From the NCBI GenBank assembly GCA_964618455.1, contig CAZUAQ010000066.1, positions 1-25,720 of the forward strand: DNA of 25,720 bases, written 5' to 3'. The notes under the pieces were generated by a model. The model did not search any database. It worked only from the letters and a program-made list of their open reading frames with translations, and was not told the DNA's origin. Positions 16,690 through 22,888 of the stretch are shown here, in pieces. Made by a program: the position numbers and the translations under genes. Position 1 is the first letter of the stretch. Each line of letters opens with the position of its first letter. Origin of the DNA: CAZUAQ01 sp964618455. GTDB lineage: Bacteria > Planctomycetota > Phycisphaerae > UBA1845 > PWPN01.

Positions 16690-18198
16690 GCCACCGTAGC
16701 TCAGTTGGCAGAGCAGCGGTTTTGTAAACCGCAGGTCGTCGGTTCGAGTCCGACCGGTGGCTTTCCTGATGGTCGTCGCTTCCCGCCGAACTGGTCCGCA
16801 TAGCTCATCTTTAGGCAAGGACTTATGAACAGTCTCCTTGCGAGGAAGTTCAGTAGAGTGCTCGCATCGCTCCGCGTCCGCCGGCTCCGATTCGTTCGCC
16901 AACTGCGGGGGATATAGCGGGGGGTCGTCATCTACGTCAACAGGCTCATCATCGGTACCTGTCTTCAGCACAGCAGCCACTTCAAAATTGGTTCCGGGTC
17001 GCTCTTGGCCTGGTAGGTAGTCGAGAGCCCCGGCCAGATCGTGAACTCCCAATTTGGAATAGACATTCATTGTGAGTATCGGCGTGCTGTGGCGGGCCAG
17101 TTCCTGTGCCACCTTGACTGAAGCCCCCCCCTTTACCAGAAGCGTGATATAGGTGACCCGAAGCGCGTGAAAATCAACGATCTGGCCCGAGTCATCAACG
17201 ACACTTAAGAAATCGCTGCTGCGCCGCTTCCGCCGCTCCTTTCGATCCACGACAGAGCGGATCCATCGGGCTCGAGATCGACGCAGATCCGCCTGGATCA
17301 TCAGCCCGGTCTTCTCGGGCATCGGCTGAAATACCACAGACTGGTCGGACTTGCCGGCCAGCCAACTTCGAAGGAGTTCAGCAAGATCAATTCGGATGGG
17401 CTGGAGGTCATCCCTTCGACGTTTCGAGTGAGACGCCTGGAGTGCGATCGAGGGCGGGTCATCATCTAGACGAAAACTGGCCGGCGTGAGACTTCGCAGT
17501 TCGGATACGCGAAACCCGGTACCTAACGCCACCCGATAAAGCATGGCCCGATCCGGTCCCGTCATGGATCGGTGGGGCGGACTGCTTTCGGTGACCTTGA
17601 TCAGCCAGTCGATCTCTTCAGCAGTAAGTGCTCGACGTTCGCGCCGACGGTCCGTCGAGGTGTTGTATCCGCTCAAATGCGCCAACACGTCCTCGCGGAT
17701 CCTGCCGTCAGCACGAAGCCATCGCGAGAACTGTTTGATCGCCCTCAGGTAGTGCTGACAGGTTTGGAGACTCTTGCCCTCCTCGTGGAGTCGGCCAAGC
17801 GCCGCCTGAATCGCAGATGCGGTAATATCCGACATGGTCTGGGCTTTGATCATCTCGAGAAGCGCAGTTGCCCTTTTATAGACCAGCGTCACGTGCTTGC
17901 CGGATCTCCCTTTCGCCAGCAGATCGCGTTCCCAGTCGGCGAGGTGTTCTGCGAGTGGGCGGCGCATTGAGGCCGCATAGCGATCCGTACTCGCGTCCAC
18001 AACACCCTCTTTCCGCAGTGCCTCGTCAGCGATGATCTTGTTGAGGATACGCTCCGCGGCGGCTTTGTCTGTTGTCTTCGTTGATCGTTCGCGGCGCTTG
18101 CCCCGGTGATCTATCCATGAAGCGATCCACGGTCCCTGCTCATCCCTTTTGAAGAGTGAGCCCTGTCCCTTGGATCGCTGTTTTCGTTTTCGTGCCAT
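16615..18198 (-). CDS. int: Tyrosine recombinase / site-specific integrase
   Basis: The ATG at 18198 is preceded by AGGGGG five bases away and by the xre stop one base away (TGAtATG), so the two genes are translationally coupled. The 527-residue protein has an N-terminal arm-binding region, a SAM-like core-binding domain (~75-175) and a catalytic domain (~185-395). The catalytic set is complete: Arg230 (GTGFRVSELRSL), Lys259, His344 and Arg347 (FHALRVTY), His370 (ARHSTP) and Tyr380 (MNVYSK). It should catalyse insertion into and excision from tRNA-Thr. Residues ~395-527 are a poorly conserved tail: residues ~480-503 (TGRTRTDDLRFTKPLLCQLS…) are the antisense translation of the tRNA, and the last ~24 residues and the stop lie in chromosomal DNA beyond attL. 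The tail would differ in the excised circle. Confidence 0.93.
   Translation of the reverse strand: MARKRKQRSKGQGSLFKRDEQGPWIASWIDHRGKRRERSTKTTDKAAAERILNKIIADEALRKEGVVDASTDRYAASMRRPLAEHLADWERDLLAKGRSGKHVTLVYKRATALLEMIKAQTMSDITASAIQAALGRLHEEGKSLQTCQHYLRAIKQFSRWLRADGRIREDVLAHLSGYNTSTDRRRERRALTAEEIDWLIKVTESSPPHRSMTGPDRAMLYRVALGTGFRVSELRSLTPASFRLDDDPPSIALQASHSKRRRDDLQPIRIDLAELLRSWLAGKSDQSVVFQPMPEKTGLMIQADLRRSRARWIRSVVDRKERRKRRSSDFLSVVDDSGQIVDFHALRVTYITLLVKGGASVKVAQELARHSTPILTMNVYSKLGVHDLAGALDYLPGQERPGTNFEVAAVLKTGTDDEPVDVDDDPPLYPPQLANESEPADAERCEHSTELPRKETVHKSLPKDELCGPVRREATTIRKATGRTRTDDLRFTKPLLCQLSYGGKSPASNCLRRSCSAASIPMARTAS
16690..16762 (+). tRNA. tRNA-Thr (anticodon TGT)
   Basis: The cloverleaf is complete: acceptor arms gccaccg (16690-16696) and cggtggc (16755-16761), D-arm gctc/gagc, anticodon stem gcggt/accgc (from 16716) around loop tttgtaa with TGT at 16723-16725, and T-arm gtcgg/ccgac with loop ttcgagt (16738-16754). 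The discriminator is T at 16762 and CCA is not encoded. It reads ACA (and other ACN) threonine codons. The gene is the insertion site of the element to its right, and the integrase frame runs antisense across its entire length. Confidence 0.97.
16716..16762 (+). other. Probable left attachment site (attL) in the 3' half of tRNA-Thr
   Basis: Tyrosine integrases of this kind recombine within the anticodon-to-T-arm part of a tRNA and rebuild its 3' end with element DNA. Here the integrase gene directly abuts the tRNA 3' end, with no other gene between. The exact crossover cannot be fixed without the matching repeat, and I saw no second copy of the T-arm/acceptor sequence in the window. The limits given are the likely outer bounds, not a measured core. 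Confidence 0.55.
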
Positions 18199-18199
18199 A

Positions 18200-18418
18200 T
18201 CAGCCCCCTTCCCTTGAGCGTCGACGCCTGGATCGCAATACCAGCTCGAATCCCAGATACCTTGCGAGCTTCTCCAGGGTCTCGACGGTGATGCCACTTT
18301 CCCCGCTCATCAGACGCGAGAGTTGGCTTTGATGGATTCCGGTATCCTGGGAGATTCGGTAGCGCGTCTTCCCTGACGCATCGATCTCCTGACGAATTCT
18401 TTCGATGAGATCGGCCAT
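18200..18418 (-). CDS. Xre/Cro-type HTH regulator of the integrase
   Basis: A 72-residue protein that is almost entirely an HTH_3 domain: RYRISQDTGIHQSQLSRLMS is the helix-turn-helix, and GITVETLEKLARYLGFEL is the typical following helix pair. The C-terminus is basic (SRRRRSREGG). GGAG lies about ten bases before the ATG. Its stop codon is one base from the integrase start, so it is made from the same message. A 6-bp palindrome immediately upstream suggests it represses its own promoter and hence the integrase. It is small like an antitoxin, but no toxin gene is adjacent. Confidence 0.87.
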   Translation of the reverse strand: MADLIERIRQEIDASGKTRYRISQDTGIHQSQLSRLMSGESGITVETLEKLARYLGFELVLRSRRRRSREGG

Positions 18419-18434
18419 ATGTAAGATACTCCAT

Positions 18435-18459
18435 TACTTGCGTGAACGCAACTATTCTA
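18435..18459 (-). promoter_or_regulatory. Candidate xre-int promoter/operator
   Basis: The palindrome ttgcgt-ga-acgcaa (18438-18451) is extended by matching outer bases tta…ta (18435-18454). On the minus strand a -10-like TAGAAT (18459-18454) abuts it. No clear -35 was found. The whole 45-bp gap between the ATPase stop and the xre start is thus mostly operator-like sequence, which suits autorepression by the Xre protein. The protein-site match is inferred. Confidence 0.42.
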
Positions 18460-18463
18460 CGGG

Positions 18464-20239
18464 TCAAAAAGGAGGCAACTCGTCCACGACACCCATCGTT
18501 TCCGGTTCCTCCTCGTTCTCTGTTAGACCATCATCACAAACATCACAATCGTCACCGGCATCATATTGCGATTCTGTGCGTTCGAAGTCGAAGACTTCTG
18601 GTGATGAATCATTGGTGATGTGCTGTAGTGTTTCGGGCCATTCCGGAGCCGTGAATCCGTACCGACGGCACAGCTCTGCCAGTCTATTTTCGTCCAACCG
18701 GTACCGAGCGCCAGCATTGTCTCGCGGAGGGTCATCGGGCGATAAGCCCAAATCGTTCTTGAGTATCCTGCCGACACGTTGCGAGGTGATTCGATCACGT
18801 GCCGCCAGCGCGGATGGACTCACCCCGGCCTGCTCGGCCCTTCGTTCATTGATCCTCTTCGCCAGATCACCAGGTCGGACCGCATCGTCCAGCTGCATCG
18901 TGTTGATCACCTCTCCCAGCACTTCTCCGGCTGGAGATTCGGCCCGGTCTGATGCCACATCGTCTTGCTGCGCCTTCAATGCCTCAATGATCCTGGTCCG
19001 AGCCTCGTCATCGACCGCCAGTGACAGCAAGGGTAAGCCGATCTGATTGGCACGATCTTCCAGATCTGAAGACGCCAGTGCAGCATTCAGTTCAATGCGT
19101 CCGTAATTCCGGAAACGCCACGCCAGAAGACGGCATCGAAGCCTGGAAGCCTCCCGATCGAACACCTCGCGTGGTAGGTTAAACGGGATGTCATCTCGTG
19201 TTCGAGCTCCCATCTGAATAGAAATAACGCGGGACTCGGTGGCGTCATCTCCCAATCGCTTGCGAAGCGCGAACAGTTTTGGACCGAAGCACCGGAAAGG
19301 ACGAGGCGTATTTGTGTCTCCGTCACATTTGACGAGGGGCCGATTGCGTTGAAATCCCTGGTTCATGATCCGGGCGATGTCGCTTGCCAGCTCAGTATTC
19401 CGTGCCTGATCGAACTCGTCGGCGACAAGGGTTCCCTGATACGTATCGAGCATGCGGAGTGTAGCCGCGGCGGTGCTTCCTCCGCCGACGAACAGCGGCC
19501 TCCGGCAGAGGGTCCCCACCGTTTCCAGGGCCCGGGATTTCCCTCGGCCGGCATCCGTATTGCGAAATGCCAGATACGGAAGCTCATCGAACCGGTCATA
19601 CACCCAGGTCAGCAGGATGTAATCGGTAATCACCGAGACGCAATTCTCAGGCAACTCTACGTATCGGTGAATAAACGCCCCAATGTCTCGCCGAAGAACC
19701 CCCTCTTGCTCATCCATCCTCCCGCAAGCCCGAGGCACGATGACACTGCCATCGATGGGATGCCCGGGCGTCACGATGCCCTCACTCATGCATGGGACGA
19801 CGATTTTTCCCTCTGGGATGCCCAAGAATGACCGACGATCGATCCCCCCCCTCTTGCGGTCATAGACGATGAATTCGGGTACGGCGTCCACTTCATTCCA
19901 CGCAAGTTCCGCCATGACCTCATCGTCCAGGTAGCTGACGCGCTCGAAGACGCGTACGGACGGCTCCTCCTCATTCTCGATCCGATTGATCTCGGCCAGG
20001 ACCTTCAACTCGACCTTCTCCAATGCGATGGCGATGTCTTCTGGGGCAATGGTTGAGCCTTCCCATAATCGCTCATCACCTGCCCAAATCTCGGCCGTCT
20101 TCCGACGCCTCTCGCCGTCGCCCGGGGCATAACGCTGTGTCGCGATGCTTTTACCTTGCTTCGTAGCAATGAACACTGCCTGCCCCCGGCTGACCACGTG
20201 GGCGGTGATCTCGAACGGGATGGTATTGTCATACAGCAC
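18464..20239 (-). CDS. P-loop ATPase, probable replication/helicase-type protein of the element
   Basis: I start at the GTG at 20239: a GAGGGAGGGGG tract precedes it and the upstream gene stops one base away (TAAgGTG). An ATG further upstream at 20365 lies inside that gene. The ~591-residue protein has a central NTPase domain. Walker A-like TDAGRGKS is at ~228-235 (a loosened GxxGxGKS), followed by GGGSTAAATLRML and Walker B LVADEFD (~271-277), then a sensor/arginine region ATESRVISIQM. The C-terminal part includes a winged-helix-like segment (SQRVGRILKNDLGL) and ends acidic (DAGDDCDVCDD). This layout resembles the DUF3631-like or SF3-like ATPases encoded next to excisionases on integrative elements, thought to drive element replication. 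A primase motif was not recognised. The N-terminal ~200 residues are unassigned. Confidence 0.8.
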   Translation of the reverse strand: MLYDNTIPFEITAHVVSRGQAVFIATKQGKSIATQRYAPGDGERRRKTAEIWAGDERLWEGSTIAPEDIAIALEKVELKVLAEINRIENEEEPSVRVFERVSYLDDEVMAELAWNEVDAVPEFIVYDRKRGGIDRRSFLGIPEGKIVVPCMSEGIVTPGHPIDGSVIVPRACGRMDEQEGVLRRDIGAFIHRYVELPENCVSVITDYILLTWVYDRFDELPYLAFRNTDAGRGKSRALETVGTLCRRPLFVGGGSTAAATLRMLDTYQGTLVADEFDQARNTELASDIARIMNQGFQRNRPLVKCDGDTNTPRPFRCFGPKLFALRKRLGDDATESRVISIQMGARTRDDIPFNLPREVFDREASRLRCRLLAWRFRNYGRIELNAALASSDLEDRANQIGLPLLSLAVDDEARTRIIEALKAQQDDVASDRAESPAGEVLGEVINTMQLDDAVRPGDLAKRINERRAEQAGVSPSALAARDRITSQRVGRILKNDLGLSPDDPPRDNAGARYRLDENRLAELCRRYGFTAPEWPETLQHITNDSSPEVFDFERTESQYDAGDDCDVCDDGLTENEEEPETMGVVDELPPF

Positions 20240-20240
20240 C

Positions 20241-20681
20241 TTACCCCCTCCCTCGGAGATTCCGCCGTTGTTTGCGTGAGATGACCACCTCGTCCTCCGG
20301 GAGCCTTGCTTGCCTGGCAGGCGCAACAGGGTCACGCTCAAGGCCCTCGTACCCCTGAAAAGCATTCTGCCTCAACCCTTGCACGTGGGAGTTCGTGCAC
20401 AATTCTCGGCAGCATTGATCGCAGATCTCTGCCGCTTCAAGGTGCGTCTGCGCGCTCGGATCCTCGAAAACAACACGTATGATCTCGTAACCCCTGTCCA
20501 ACCACTGAAGTATCCTGTCAGATGCAATGGGGTAACGCATGGGGCAGTTATCCGGCAGATCGCGCACAAGTCGCACGCCAAAAAGCTTGCACTTTGGATA
20601 GGGATGGCTATCATGATGACAAGTAGTTTTTTCTTGTTGCCCGCTGCCACGCATAGGCAGCGGGTAGTTTCTTGCGCTCAC
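20241..20681 (-). CDS. Unknown cysteine-rich protein between excisionase and ATPase
   Basis: The likely start is the GTG at 20681, which overlaps the excisionase stop as GTGA and has GGAG eight bases upstream. An in-frame ATG (MRGSGQQEK) 27 bases later is an alternative, and the sequence between and around them forms a strong hairpin. The 146-residue product is not recognised. Cysteine/histidine clusters (TTCHHD, PYPKCKLFG, EICDQCCRELC) could bind zinc. A middle segment (IASDRILQWLDRGYEIIRVVFED) looks like an ordered alpha/beta fold, and the tail is basic (SRKQRRNLRGRG). It stops one base before the ATPase start, so it is made with it. It may be an accessory replication or DNA-binding factor; this is a guess from context. 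Confidence 0.65.
   Translation of the reverse strand: MSARNYPLPMRGSGQQEKTTCHHDSHPYPKCKLFGVRLVRDLPDNCPMRYPIASDRILQWLDRGYEIIRVVFEDPSAQTHLEAAEICDQCCRELCTNSHVQGLRQNAFQGYEGLERDPVAPARQARLPEDEVVISRKQRRNLRGRG
20640..20664. repeat. Perfect 9-bp stem-loop at the start of the 146-aa gene
   Basis: Arms cccgctgcc (20640-20648) and ggcagcggg (20656-20664) flank a 7-base loop. In the minus-strand mRNA it lies 15-41 bases after the GTG start, over the alternative ATG. It could tune translation, cause transcriptional attenuation between excisionase and replication genes, or serve as a binding or single-strand origin site. No U-tract follows on the minus strand. Confidence 0.6.
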
Positions 20682-20896
20682 GTTGCATTCTCCTTGTTTA
20701 TTGATTTGGACAACCATTGACGAAGCTCCGCTACGGGATAGAGCACGGATCTTCCAAACCGGACGTGTGGAATACCCGAGGAGCGGTCGGCGGTGATCGA
20801 CCACAGTTTGCGCTCCGAGATCCCCAAGGCCCTCGCTGCCTCCTTGGGCCGCAGGGCCAGAGGCAGAACGTTGTCGTTTGTCATCTCACTATTCAT
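20678..20896 (-). CDS. Excisionase/AlpA-like winged-helix DNA-binding protein
   Basis: Start at the ATG at 20896, which has GGAGG six bases upstream and overlaps the preceding stop (ATGAATAG). The 72-residue protein is an HTH_17-type domain: LRPKEAARALGISERKLWSI is the recognition region, HVRFGRSVLYPVAELRQWL the wing and closing helix. This is the standard form of small excisionase-like proteins that bind att arms and steer the integrase toward excision, or activate element genes. It overlaps the next gene by four bases (GTGA). Whether it acts as excisionase or transcription factor cannot be told. Confidence 0.85.
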   Translation of the reverse strand: MNSEMTNDNVLPLALRPKEAARALGISERKLWSITADRSSGIPHVRFGRSVLYPVAELRQWLSKSINKENAT

Positions 20897-21092
20897 CAGG
20901 CTCCTCCAAGCAACACGAATCGATATAGTTCTTGAGATCGCTGGGTAAGAAACGAATATTCCCCAAGATCTCAACGCATCGCAGCTCCCAGAGATCAACC
21001 AGCCGATCCAGGATAGTGCGGTTCACCTTGAGCAGCTTGTAGACTTTATTTGAGGTCAGTAGAGGTTCATAGCTGTAATTACGTACACTCAT
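20889..21092 (-). CDS. Small HTH protein, second excisionase-like gene
   Basis: A 67-residue protein with AAAGGAG just before the ATG. LLTSNKVYKLLKVNRTILDR reads as a helix-turn-helix and ILGNIRFLPSDLKNYIDS as a wing plus helix, the same layout as the gene after it but with little identity. It is the first gene of the coupled recombination/replication run and ends within the start of the excisionase-like gene. A pair of different small winged-helix proteins suggests that one regulates transcription and the other assists excision; which is which is open. Confidence 0.75.
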   Translation of the reverse strand: MSVRNYSYEPLLTSNKVYKLLKVNRTILDRLVDLWELRCVEILGNIRFLPSDLKNYIDSCCLEEPDE

Positions 21093-21317
21093 GCCTTATC
21101 TCCTTTTGCCTCGAATATACATATAAAGCTTGACCCTTATTGCATCCACAACGAGCATCGACGCCTCCTTTCAATCAGGCTTGTGCGGCAGCTCATTCAC
21201 CTTTCAACGTGAAAAGTGAGTAGCCACTATGAGTCGATAAGGTGATTATGAACTGGAAGGAGGGAGCAAAGTATGGTCTAGATTCGGATCAAAGGCGGAT
21301 TCGTGCAGCTAGCAGCT
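21093..21317 (-). promoter_or_regulatory. Leader/promoter region of the recombination-replication run
   Basis: An AT-rich 225-bp gap. The minus strand just before the first HTH gene has ctttatatgtatattc, a -10-like area, with TTGTGG 18 bases before tttata as a weak -35. A short inverted repeat tttca-acg-tgaaa lies at 21202-21214. A 37-codon plus-strand frame from 21248 runs into the neighbouring gene and is not credible. Confidence 0.28.
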
Positions 21318-22172
21318 TTATTTCGAACTCGGCGGAACGATCGCATATACACCTTTCGTGACTTCCTGGATCATAGTTCTCCATGCAGGATGCTGAATGT
21401 AGCCCCCATTTTCGCCCCTAGATCGAAATAGTTTGCGCATTTCAAACTTTTCATTTTCGGAGCCAATAGTATCCATGATGCTCTCCTTGCTTAGGCTATG
21501 GCCGCCATTCTCCCACTGTCCCCAGAGAGCCCGAACCACTTCGGCTTGCTGTCCCTTGGAAAAGTAGTACTTCTGGCCGTACCAATTAACCGAGGTGAAA
21601 TCATCAGAGTGTGAGCAATCGTTGCTTGGAGGATCTATGAGAACGCCATGTGTAAGATCTCCGAGTGTTCCCTGGAGACCGCCCAACCGAATGGCCTCTG
21701 CCGCCTCATGGAATGGATTACGAAATACCGGCCGCGCGAAGAAGGGAAACTCCCAAATGGGCTCGAGATCTTTCCACGACTTTGGCACAATTGCCCACAT
21801 ATAGTCTATCCATGCTTGGAAATAGTTTTCAGGGTGATCATTTAACATAAGCCTGATACTGTCTGGAAGAGCGAAGCCGGCTTGAGTCGCAATCCGCTTG
21901 AAACACTCCAATGGCTCCAGCCACTCATCCATCCACTTGCTCTCTCGGTATCTACGGTATGGAAAGTATAGCCCGAACCCCTTTGCACCATCGACGATCA
22001 ACTGATCCGTATGCAGGAAGCCTATTCGACGTAGGGATGAATCGACCCCGCTTAATCTGCAAATGAATTCCTCATATGGGGAGTATCCATAAATGCAGAT
22101 CCAGTAGTCCTGGAACTGTGTCCCGGCTTCTTGAAAATCCAAAAGTAGCCGATCAAATACATTCGAAGTCAT
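21318..22172 (-). CDS. Orphan cargo protein with C-terminal winged-helix-like domain
   Basis: A 284-residue cytoplasmic protein with GAGGTGAG just before its ATG. The first ~185 residues are not recognised; they are aromatic-rich (DYWICIYGYSPYEEF, WIDYMWAIVPKSW) and have no signal or membrane segment. Residues ~190-280 (FTSVNWYGQKYYFSKGQQAE, ALWGQWENGG, ESIMDTIGSENEKFEMRKLF, HPAWRTMI, GVYAIVP) resemble a small winged-helix-like module that I recall as the C-terminus of many accessory proteins in Planctomycetota; that resemblance is from memory and has no known function. The gene is more A/T-rich than its neighbours, which suggests separate acquisition. It is separated by 225 bp from the HTH gene on the same strand and is divergent from the helicase operon. 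Confidence 0.75.
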   Translation of the reverse strand: MTSNVFDRLLLDFQEAGTQFQDYWICIYGYSPYEEFICRLSGVDSSLRRIGFLHTDQLIVDGAKGFGLYFPYRRYRESKWMDEWLEPLECFKRIATQAGFALPDSIRLMLNDHPENYFQAWIDYMWAIVPKSWKDLEPIWEFPFFARPVFRNPFHEAAEAIRLGGLQGTLGDLTHGVLIDPPSNDCSHSDDFTSVNWYGQKYYFSKGQQAEVVRALWGQWENGGHSLSKESIMDTIGSENEKFEMRKLFRSRGENGGYIQHPAWRTMIQEVTKGVYAIVPPSSK

Positions 22173-22672
22173 GTCTCACCTCGGAACCAATGTGGCTCTC
22201 ATATGCACTCTAACTGATACCATACTACGCTCCACCTTTCGAGATGCTGCGACGAAAGTCTGCGTCCATGCTTGCTCCTCGCGCACGCGCGAGCGCGTGA
22301 GAATCGAATCGCCCCTTCCGGCCATCCTATCTCAACTTCCTTCGCGCCGTACGGACGGTGAGCCCGGAACGGCCCGACATGATCCGCGTCGTGCCAATGC
22401 AATACGCTATTCGACCTGGACCACGTGCCCGAAGCCTCTGTGGCGTGGGATGACAGCTCATCGGCCGTCCCCACTGGCGGCAGGGGGCTGAATTGGGTAG
22501 CATTATCAGGCATTAGTATGTCAATCGGCCAGGTTACCATCATCGTAACCACCAGCTGAATCGCCAAATCGACGCCCCCCCCCTGGGAGGCCTCTCACGC
22601 ATGGCCATGAAGGCAATGAAGAAGGCAGTCGCGAGCGTCGCTTCCGCCCTTTCGGCGAAACAGGAGTCCGCC
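22173..22672. promoter_or_regulatory. Long divergent control region of the helicase operon, with inverted repeats and a C9 tract
   Basis: About 500 bp with no credible gene; overlapping open frames on both strands have poor composition. It contains a 7-bp inverted repeat ctcgcgc-ac-gcgcgag at 22278-22293 (a second overlapping one, acgcgc-ga-gcgcgt, follows), a 6-bp repeat ggttac-catcatc-gtaacc at 22532-22550, and nine consecutive C at 22575-22583. Translation could begin at ATGs at 22601, 22607 or 22616 within it, but the best ribosome site belongs to 22673. Confidence 0.4.
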
Positions 22673-22888
22673 ATGACTCAGCAATCACGACGATCCAGTC
22701 CCCCAGGATCACCCGACGAGGCGGCCTCGTCGGCTTCTGACGCCTCAGATCGCTCTGCCTGCGACATTGGCCGCCAAAGCCCGGTAAAGCGCCACGATGT
22801 AGCTAAATCGGATACATACAGCTTCAAATCCTTCGCCGGACATCGAGCAGAGAACGAACCACCGGATCTCCTTGAGCTAAGCAGATGA
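22673..22888 (+). CDS. Small hydrophilic protein heading the helicase operon
   Basis: The ATG at 22673 has AGGAG six bases upstream. In-frame ATGs at 22601 and 22616 would add up to 24 Ala/Lys-rich residues (AMKAMKKAVASVASAL), so the protein is 71 to 95 residues. The sequence is low-complexity and probably disordered (SSPPGSPDEAASSASDASD), followed by a more ordered end (DTYSFKSFAG…DLLELSR). No family is recognised. Its stop overlaps the helicase start as ATGA, the main reason for accepting it as a gene; it may be a partner, inhibitor or merely a leader peptide coupling helicase translation. Confidence 0.5.
   Translation: MTQQSRRSSPPGSPDEAASSASDASDRSACDIGRQSPVKRHDVAKSDTYSFKSFAGHRAENEPPDLLELSR

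Noticed and set aside
16701..16931. A minus-strand frame ending VGLEPTTCGLQNRCSAN
   Set aside because: This is the well-known spurious peptide from translating a tRNA antisense in another frame; the integrase frame is the coding one.
18200..18418. Toxin-antitoxin pair involving the Xre gene
   Set aside because: Its coupled partner is a complete tyrosine integrase and no small toxin-like gene is adjacent.
20372..20650. A 92-codon alternative minus-strand frame with a hydrophobic N-terminus (KKKLLVIMIAIPI)
   Set aside because: It overlaps the 146-aa gene in another frame and lacks the coupled start and stop positions that support that gene.
21248..21358. A 37-codon plus-strand ORF (MNWKEGAKYGLD…)
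   Set aside because: It overlaps the end of the 284-aa gene on the other strand, has only a weak AAGGTG site, and no recognisable feature.
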